Shown here: positions 1 through 4,006 of the stretch, in pieces
Numbering within the stretch: the stretch's first letter is position 1
Layout of the letters: every line of letters starts with the position of its first letter
Source of the DNA: JAWWPY01 sp964412845
Lineage (GTDB): Bacteria > Actinomycetota > Actinomycetes > Streptosporangiales > Streptosporangiaceae
DNA length: 7,205 bases
Assembly (NCBI GenBank): GCA_964412845.1
Contig: CAYPQM010000245.1
Coordinates: 1 to 7,205, forward strand
Direction: 5' to 3'
Position numbers and translations under genes: made by a program
The notes under the pieces: model-generated
The model's database searches: none
What the model was told of the DNA's origin: nothing
Seen by the model: only the letters and a program-made list of their open reading frames with translations

Positions 1-416
1 GCGAGGGGTTCCAGCAGCCGCCGGATCGTCATCACGTCCGCGGGCGCGAACCCGCCCGAGTTGTCGGCACCGAGCCCGCCGGCGCCGTCGAGGGACGGGC
101 CCAGCGAGCCGCCGCCGAGCGCCCCGCTGTCCGCCAAGGCGCCGGCCGCGGTGCCCAATGCGCTGTGCGCGGGAACGTCGCGCAGGAACGTGCCGCGGCC
201 TACCTCCCGGGAGATGTGCCCGGCGGCCTCCAGGACAGCCAGGGCGTGCCGCACGGACGAGCGGGTCATCCCCAGGTCCACCGCGAGCTGCCGTTCGGTG
301 GGCAGCCGCGACCCCGGTCGCAGTCCCACCTGGTGTGACTCGGCCAGAATGCGCTCGGCCAGCCGGCGGATGCTGTCCGCTGGAATCGCCGGCGTGTCCC
401 CGGCTGATCGGCCCAT
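1..416 (-). CDS. GntR family transcriptional regulator, FadR subfamily (partial, C-terminus off the left edge)
   Basis: This is the N-terminal 138 codons of a DNA-binding regulator read on the minus strand from ATG at 416-414; the frame stays open to the edge. Residues about 12-80 form a GntR winged helix: LPTERQLAVDLGMTRSSVRH at 38-57, then ALAVLEAAGHISR and the wing signature GRGTFL at 73-78. Residues about 81-125 are a Gly/Ala/Ser-rich stretch (GALGGGSLGPSLDGAGGLG), longer than the short joint usual in this family. ADVMTIRRLLEPL (126-138) looks like the first helix of the ligand-binding FCD domain, which places it in the FadR subfamily. AGGTGGAG lies 4 bases upstream of the ATG and supports this start. 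Family members usually repress neighbouring catabolic genes until an organic acid binds the FCD domain. Its divergent position next to the FAH and transport genes suggests it controls them and itself. The family is clear; the effector is unknown. Confidence 0.93.
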   Translation of the reverse strand, partial: MGRSAGDTPAIPADSIRRLAERILAESHQVGLRPGSRLPTERQLAVDLGMTRSSVRHALAVLEAAGHISREVGRGTFLRDVPAHSALGTAAGALADSGALGGGSLGPSLDGAGGLGADNSGGFAPADVMTIRRLLEPL

Positions 417-464
417 CTGTCTCCACCTGCCTGTCCGGAACCTTCGGCGCGAAGCCGTCTGTGC

Positions 465-480
465 AACCAATCGTACCAAT
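465..480. promoter_or_regulatory. Candidate operator: direct repeat of ACCAAT half-sites near the regulator start site
   Basis: The plus strand reads AACCAATCGTACCAAT, two ACCAAT hexamers 9 bases apart in the same orientation (ATTGGT on the transcribed minus side). ATTGGT is the half-site known for FadR-subfamily regulators of the PdhR/LldR type, where it normally occurs as ATTGGT-N-ACCAAT inverted pairs. Here both copies point the same way. Use by the divergent GntR protein is inferred. Confidence 0.5.
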
Positions 481-484
481 CGAG

Positions 485-490
485 ATCATA
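485..490 (-). promoter_or_regulatory. Candidate -10 box for the regulator gene
   Basis: On the minus strand this reads TATGAT, one base from the TATAAT consensus. No good -35 hexamer is visible 17 or 18 bases upstream. The transcription start would fall near 478, inside the ACCAAT direct repeat at 465-480, which would give simple autoregulation. This is a pattern match only. Confidence 0.45.
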
Positions 491-516
491 CTGTGACGCC
501 GTAGGGGTCTTTAGTT

Positions 517-537
517 CTGGTTAAGACTATTGACCAG
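517..537. promoter_or_regulatory. Imperfect palindrome overlapping the -35 box of the FAH promoter
   Basis: The arms CTGGTTAA (517-524) and TTGACCAG (530-537) flank a 5-base centre (GACTA). They match as an inverted repeat at 7 of 8 positions, with TGGT and ACCA as the outer core. The right arm contains the proposed -35 hexamer TTGACC (530-535), so a protein bound here would compete with RNA polymerase. It could be an operator for the divergent GntR regulator; the spacing is wider than in classical FadR-type sites. Confidence 0.45.
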
Positions 538-559
538 GTTTTAGCGTCGGACCTATGCT
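530..559 (+). promoter_or_regulatory. Candidate vegetative-type promoter for the FAH gene
   Basis: TTGACC at 530-535 and TATGCT at 554-559 are separated by 18 bases and resemble -35 and -10 boxes of a housekeeping sigma factor. The predicted start near 566 leaves a leader of about 60 bases before the GTG at 628. The -35 box lies in the palindrome at 517-537, and the start site lies in the ACCAAT repeat at 561-585, consistent with repression at this promoter. Confidence 0.5.
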
Positions 560-560
560 C

Positions 561-585
561 AACCAATCCGTCAATATCAACCAAT
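561..585. promoter_or_regulatory. Candidate operator: repeated CAAT half-sites at the FAH transcription start
   Basis: AACCAAT occurs at 561-567 and 579-585, 18 bases apart, with GTCAAT between them at 570-575. The three CAAT cores start at 564, 572 and 582, roughly one helical turn apart, so they lie on about the same face of the DNA. The first part, AACCAATCC-GTCAAT, recurs almost unchanged before the substrate-binding protein gene at 1572-1587. This suggests a shared binding protein. Confidence 0.5.
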
Positions 586-627
586 GAGTAGTCCCCGACA
601 TCGCCCGCCGCAAAGGAGATCTGCCTC

Positions 628-1533
628 GTGAGGTTCGCCACGATTGCCACCCCGGACGGGCCGCGTCTGCACGTGCGGGCGCGCTCGGGCTATGTCGATG
701 CGGCCGCGGCGACTGGAGATGCCCGGTTCTCCTCGCTGCAGTACGTTCTCGATGCGGGGCCAGCTGCGATGGACGCGGTCCGGGACCTTCAGCAGCAGGA
801 CGGCCGTGAGGTGGAACCGGCCGACTTCGGGCCGGCGGTGCCGGCCCCGCCACGCATCCTGTGCCTGGGCCTGAACTATAGCGAGCATGCGCTCGAAGGC
901 GGCCGGGCGGTGCCCACCTGGCCGGACGCGTTCGTGCGCGGAGCCGACAGCGTGCTCGGCCCGTACGCCGACCTGGTCAAGCCGGCGCTGACGGACCGCT
1001 TCGACTACGAGGCGGAACTCGGCATCGTCATCGGCTCCGGCGGCCGGTACATCACCGCTGACAAGGCACTGGATGCGATCGCGGGCTTCGTCGTGCTGAA
1101 CGACGCCTCGGCCCGCGACTGGCAGCGGGCCGGCAGCCAGTGGACGGCGGGCAAGAACTTCGAAGCCAGCATGCCCATCGGCCCGGAGGTCGTCACGACC
1201 GACGAGGTGGACGTCAGCGACCTGGCCATCAGCTCCACCCTCAATGGCCAGGTGATGCAGTCGGCGCGGACCTCGCTGATGCTCGTCGACGTCCCGAGCG
1301 CCGTTGAGTTCTTCTCCTCGTTTACCCGCCTGGCGCCGGGCGACGTGATCGCCACTGGCACGCCGGGCGGTGTCGGGTTCGCCCGGACGCCACCAGTCTG
1401 GATGCACCCCGGCGACGTCATCGAGGTAACCGTCGAGGGCGTGGGCACCATCCGCAACCGGGTCGTCGCCGAGGAGGGCGCTCCGAGCGACTGGAGGTGG
1501 CGGCCCGGAGCCCCGCTGAAGAGCGGGTTCTGA
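628..1533 (+). CDS. Fumarylacetoacetate hydrolase (FAH) family protein
   Basis: This 301-residue soluble enzyme belongs to the FAH superfamily, whose members use Mg2+ or Mn2+ to cleave carbon-carbon bonds in, or isomerise or hydrate, 2,4-diketo and 2-keto acids from aromatic, amino acid or sugar breakdown. Family hallmarks appear in order: CLGLNYSEHA (79-88, with H87), DYEAELGIVIG (126-136) giving metal ligands E128 and E130, LNDASARDWQ (157-166) giving the third ligand D159, GKNFEASMPIGP (175-186), LNGQVMQS (205-212) and PGDVIATGTPGGVG (237-250). Residues 1-70 match the variable N-terminal part. Length fits the two-part bacterial forms. The GTG start at 628 is chosen because AAAGGAG (612-618) lies 9 bases upstream. 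It is the first gene of the rightward cluster, 83 bases before the transporter lipoprotein. The lysine often found in the F-x-K segment before the metal motif appears as arginine (R104). Family is certain; substrate is not. Acylpyruvase, fumarylpyruvate hydrolase and 2,4-diketo-3-deoxy-fuconate hydrolase are all possible. Confidence 0.95.
   Translation: MRFATIATPDGPRLHVRARSGYVDAAAATGDARFSSLQYVLDAGPAAMDAVRDLQQQDGREVEPADFGPAVPAPPRILCLGLNYSEHALEGGRAVPTWPDAFVRGADSVLGPYADLVKPALTDRFDYEAELGIVIGSGGRYITADKALDAIAGFVVLNDASARDWQRAGSQWTAGKNFEASMPIGPEVVTTDEVDVSDLAISSTLNGQVMQSARTSLMLVDVPSAVEFFSSFTRLAPGDVIATGTPGGVGFARTPPVWMHPGDVIEVTVEGVGTIRNRVVAEEGAPSDWRWRPGAPLKSGF
1512..1530 (+). terminator. Short hairpin at the end of the FAH gene (possible attenuator)
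   Basis: CCCGCT (1512-1517), loop GAAG and AGCGGG (1522-1527) form a 6-bp GC-rich stem followed by TTC, overlapping the last codons before the stop at 1531-1533. The stem is short and the T-run minimal, so it may only reduce read-through into the transporter genes, or may be a chance result of high GC. Confidence 0.25.
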
Positions 1534-1551
1534 ACCGCGCCCGCACCCCTG

Positions 1552-1587
1552 ACCAATGACCGTTCCGGCACAACCAATCCAGTCAAT
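1552..1587. promoter_or_regulatory. Candidate operator before the binding-protein gene
   Basis: The 83-base gap between the FAH and binding-protein genes holds ACCAAT at 1552-1557 and 1573-1578 and GTCAAT at 1582-1587. AACCAATCC-A-GTCAAT (1572-1587) is nearly identical to AACCAATCC-GTCAAT at 561-575 in the divergent promoter region. I see no clear -35/-10 pair here, so this could be a second operator for an internal promoter or an auxiliary site. The shared motif is direct observation; the function is inferred. Confidence 0.45.
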
Positions 1588-1607
1588 TCGCTCCATCAAT
1601 GCACCGC

Positions 1608-1613
1608 GGAGGG
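1608..1613 (+). promoter_or_regulatory. Ribosome binding site that sets the lipoprotein start
   Basis: GGAGGG lies 3 bases before the ATG at 1617. An in-frame upstream ATG at 1599 has no purine-rich site before it and would place this Shine-Dalgarno inside the coding region. The 1617 start is therefore preferred, although the spacing is rather tight. Confidence 0.6.
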
Positions 1614-1616
1614 ACA

Positions 1617-3020
1617 ATGACGTTCACGACCCTCGGTCCCGTGGCTAGAGCTGCGGGCGACACCAGACGCACGGCAGGCAGCCAGGCCCGGCGCGGGCGG
1701 CCCGTCCGCGCCGGGGCTGTGCTGGCGACTGCCGCACTTGCCGTCGGCCTTTCCGCGTGCGCCAGCAACAGCAGCGGGGCATCCGGCGGCAGCACCTCAG
1801 GCGGTTCGTCCGGGTCGACGCTTACCGTCGCCGACGTCGCACCGTTCAGCGGCGCGGACGCCGCCCTCGGCCCGACATACCTGGCCTCCTGCTACGGCTC
1901 GACCGCCGCCATCAACAACGCGGGCGGCGTCCTCGGGCACAAGCTGGCCTGCAAGAGCGTGGACACCAGGGGTGACCCCGCGGACGCGGTGCCGGCGGTC
2001 AACCAGATGTTCGCCAGCACGCCCAACCTGGCGCTCGTGATCGGCTGCACCTCGGACGAGGCGGCCGCGGTGGTCCCGATCACCAACAGCCATAAGATGA
2101 CCTCCTTCTGCATGACCGGGCAGTCGGAGTTCGACAGCACCCACTTCCAGTACTTCTACCGGCTGGTTCCTCCTGACCTGGAGGAGTCCTACGCCATGGT
2201 CGCGATCGCCCAGCAGTTGCACTACAAGAAGATCGCCCTGGCGTTCGGCAACGACATCGGGTCGCAGACCTTCATCCAGCCCGCGATCAGCGCGCTCAAG
2301 AAGGCCGGGATAACCCTGACGACCAATCAGACGCTGGACCTGAAGGCCACGACGTTCCGCACCGAGGCTGAGGCGATCGTCAGCTCGCACCCCGACGCCA
2401 TCATGACCGAGGCCCTGGGCGCTGCGGACCCCACCTTGTTCTCCGAGATCAAGCAGCTCAACGGCGGCAAGATGATCCCGATCATCGGCACGTCCGCGGC
2501 CATCTCCCCGTCGTTCTTCAAGTCGTCAGCGGCCGCCGTCACCGCCTCGGCGTTCGTGTCCAATTTCCACGCGGACAACCTGGTTGTGGAGACCAGCGGC
2601 CCGGCCTACCAGGCGTTCTCCAAGGCGCTGCTGTCCCAGCAAGGGAAGGTTCCGGGTGCCACGGGCGACTTCACCACCTACCTGAGCGCCCCCGGCGGCG
2701 TGCACCTCTACGACGCGGTCAACCTGTCGGCACTGGCCATGCTCATGTCGAAGAGCACCAGCCCGAGCGTGTACGGGCCGGACATCATCAAGATCGGCAA
2801 CGGCGTTCCGGGTGCCCAGGTGTGCTACTCCTTCGCCCAGTGCGCTCCGGAAGTCAAGGCGGGCAAGTCCATCAGGTACGAAGGACCTGGCGGGCCCACC
2901 AACTTCGACAGCTTCCACGACTCGACGGGAATCTTCCAGGTCGATACCTATAGCGCGTCCGGCCAGGTCAACGTCGTCGGCAACCTGACAGCCGGACAAC
3001 TGCGGGCACTCGCCGGATGA
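1617..3020 (+). CDS. Branched-chain amino acid-type ABC transporter substrate-binding lipoprotein
   Basis: This 467-residue extracytoplasmic receptor captures the ligand and delivers it to the LivH/LivM-type permeases encoded next. It has a long basic n-region (RR at 17-18, ARRGRPVR at 24-31), a hydrophobic core (AVLATAALAVGL) and a lipobox LSAC at 45-48, so C48 should be lipidated after signal peptidase II cleavage. A Ser/Gly-rich tether (50-67) leads into the type I periplasmic-binding fold (Peripla_BP_6). TLTVADVAPFSGADAALG (68-85) matches the usual first strand and ligand loop, and AINNAGGVLGHKL (98-110) and DTRGDPADAV (116-125) are typical of the family. A second lobe starts near 200. 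The mature part has six cysteines (92, 112, 144, 165, 403, 409) that could form three disulfides; the first pair resembles the known disulfide of LivJ. Start 1617 is preferred over 1599 on its ribosome site. The family is clear; the ligand may be an amino acid, an aromatic acid or another carboxylate. Confidence 0.95.
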   Translation: MTFTTLGPVARAAGDTRRTAGSQARRGRPVRAGAVLATAALAVGLSACASNSSGASGGSTSGGSSGSTLTVADVAPFSGADAALGPTYLASCYGSTAAINNAGGVLGHKLACKSVDTRGDPADAVPAVNQMFASTPNLALVIGCTSDEAAAVVPITNSHKMTSFCMTGQSEFDSTHFQYFYRLVPPDLEESYAMVAIAQQLHYKKIALAFGNDIGSQTFIQPAISALKKAGITLTTNQTLDLKATTFRTEAEAIVSSHPDAIMTEALGAADPTLFSEIKQLNGGKMIPIIGTSAAISPSFFKSSAAAVTASAFVSNFHADNLVVETSGPAYQAFSKALLSQQGKVPGATGDFTTYLSAPGGVHLYDAVNLSALAMLMSKSTSPSVYGPDIIKIGNGVPGAQVCYSFAQCAPEVKAGKSIRYEGPGGPTNFDSFHDSTGIFQVDTYSASGQVNVVGNLTAGQLRALAG

Positions 3021-3044
3021 CTGCTCGCTCCCTGCGCCCCGCCG

Positions 3045-3084
3045 CCGTCCGGGCTTCCCCACCCTTCGGGGGAAGCCCGGACGG
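3045..3084 (+). terminator. Strong 16-bp hairpin between binding-protein and permease genes
   Basis: CCGTCCGGGCTTCCCC (3045-3060) is exactly complementary to 3069-3084, with an 8-base loop containing TTCG. No T-run follows. It lies in the 100-base gap after the lipoprotein stop. Such a structure may act as a partial terminator or as a 3' block that stabilises the upstream message, allowing more binding protein than membrane subunits; this is common logic in binding-protein operons. The hairpin is certain from sequence; the role is inferred. Confidence 0.7.
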
Positions 3085-3120
3085 GCGGGGGTGCCTGGCT
3101 GCCCCGCGGGCAGGCCGCCG

Positions 3121-3987
3121 GTGACGATCTTCCTGTCCTCACTTGGGTTCGGGCTGGTGACCGCCTCGGTCCTGGCGATCGCCTCGGTCGGTTTCACCCT
3201 GCAGTTCGGGGTCACCGACGTGCTCAACCTGGCGTATGGCGCCATCATGATCGCCGGCGCTTTCGTCGCCTACCTGGTGAACCAGGCGGGCCTGTCGGTG
3301 TGGATCGGCCTGCTGGTCGCGGTGGTCGTCTGCTCGCTCGGATCGGTGCTGCTGAACTCCGGCGTCTACACGCCGTTCCAGCGGCGCGGCACGTCCGCGA
3401 TCACGATGGTGATCGTGTCGCTCGGGATGACCCTCATCATCGAGTTCGGCGTGCAGGCACTGGCGGGCGGGACGGCCGTCTCCTACACCATGAGCCAGGG
3501 GGCCACGCTGCAGGCTGGCGGGCTGACCCTGACCGTGGTGCAGATCGTGGTCATCGCGCTCAGCGTGCTGGTCATGGCCAGCGTTCATGTGCTCTTGCGC
3601 TACTCGAAGCTGGGCAAGGCCATGCGCGCGACCGCCGCCAACAAGACCCTGGCCCGGAACTGCGGGATCAGGACGGGCCGGGTCATCACCATCACGTGGG
3701 CGCTGACCGGCGCGCTGTGCGGACTGGCGGGCGTGGTCTTCGCGATTGACGCCGGCAGTTTCGACGCCACGGCCACCGACCTGTTCCTCGTGCTCATCCT
3801 CGCGGCGGTGTTCCTGGGCGGCCCGGGCCAGGCCTACGGGGCCATGCTCGGCGCTGTGATCATCGGCCTGGCCACCGAGATCAGCGCCGCGTACATCACG
3901 GCCGACTACAAGTACGTGATCGCCTTCGTGGCGCTGCTGGTCATGCTCGGCGTGCGTCCCACCGGGCTGCTCGGCGCCCGGACATGA
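3121..3987 (+). CDS. livH: LivH-type branched-chain amino acid ABC transporter permease
   Basis: This 288-residue integral membrane protein is one of the two permeases forming the import channel. It is strongly hydrophobic, with about eight membrane segments (roughly 5-27, 33-54, 58-80, 93-113, 136-160, 189-209, 219-238 and 264-280). LivH hallmarks are GFTLQFGVTDVLNLAYGAIM near 24-43, the cytoplasmic coupling loop YSKLGKAMRATAANKTLARN (161-180) that contacts an ATPase, ITWALTGALCGLAGVVFAID (191-210), GGPGQAYGAMLGAVIIG and the C-terminal RPTGLLG (279-285). A GTG at 3091 in frame would add ten polar and proline residues before the first helix. GTG at 3121 begins exactly at the hydrophobic N-terminus and is preferred, although neither has a strong ribosome site (AGG at 3112-3114 for 3121). 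It follows the lipoprotein after a hairpin-containing gap and ends 19 bases before the next gene. The symbol is given by family and operon position. Confidence 0.92.
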   Translation: MTIFLSSLGFGLVTASVLAIASVGFTLQFGVTDVLNLAYGAIMIAGAFVAYLVNQAGLSVWIGLLVAVVVCSLGSVLLNSGVYTPFQRRGTSAITMVIVSLGMTLIIEFGVQALAGGTAVSYTMSQGATLQAGGLTLTVVQIVVIALSVLVMASVHVLLRYSKLGKAMRATAANKTLARNCGIRTGRVITITWALTGALCGLAGVVFAIDAGSFDATATDLFLVLILAAVFLGGPGQAYGAMLGAVIIGLATEISAAYITADYKYVIAFVALLVMLGVRPTGLLGART

Positions 3988-4006
3988 CAGTCAGGCAGGG
4001 AGACGG

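Larger units (their letters stand above)
417..627. promoter_or_regulatory. Divergent promoter and operator region between the regulator and FAH genes
   Basis: This 211-base gap separates the two divergent start codons and has no convincing gene. It is visibly more AT-rich than the flanking genes. It holds a candidate promoter in each direction, an imperfect palindrome at 517-537, and four ACCAAT hexamers (466-471, 475-480, 562-567, 580-585). The paired hexamers lie just downstream of each proposed -10 box, close to the expected transcription start sites, where a bound repressor would block initiation. The arrangement is read from the sequence; the regulatory role is inferred. Confidence 0.75.

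Noticed and set aside
61..504. Plus-strand frame of 147 codons over the regulator
   Set aside because: The opposite strand encodes an unmistakable GntR helix-turn-helix; this frame is Ser/Pro/Arg-rich, without motifs, and crosses the promoter region.
1599..1616. Upstream ATG at 1599 as start of the binding protein
   Set aside because: It has no Shine-Dalgarno, and GGAGGG at 1608-1613 points to the ATG at 1617.
577..1617. Long minus-strand open frame of 346 codons opposite the FAH gene
   Set aside because: It is an antisense shadow of a clear FAH-family gene with full motifs. The translation is Arg/Gly/Asp-rich without domains, as expected in high-GC DNA.
3091..3120. Upstream GTG at 3091 as start of the LivH permease
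   Set aside because: It adds ten Pro/Gly-rich residues not expected before the first membrane helix; GTG 3121 starts at the hydrophobic N-terminus. Support is moderate because both ribosome sites are weak.
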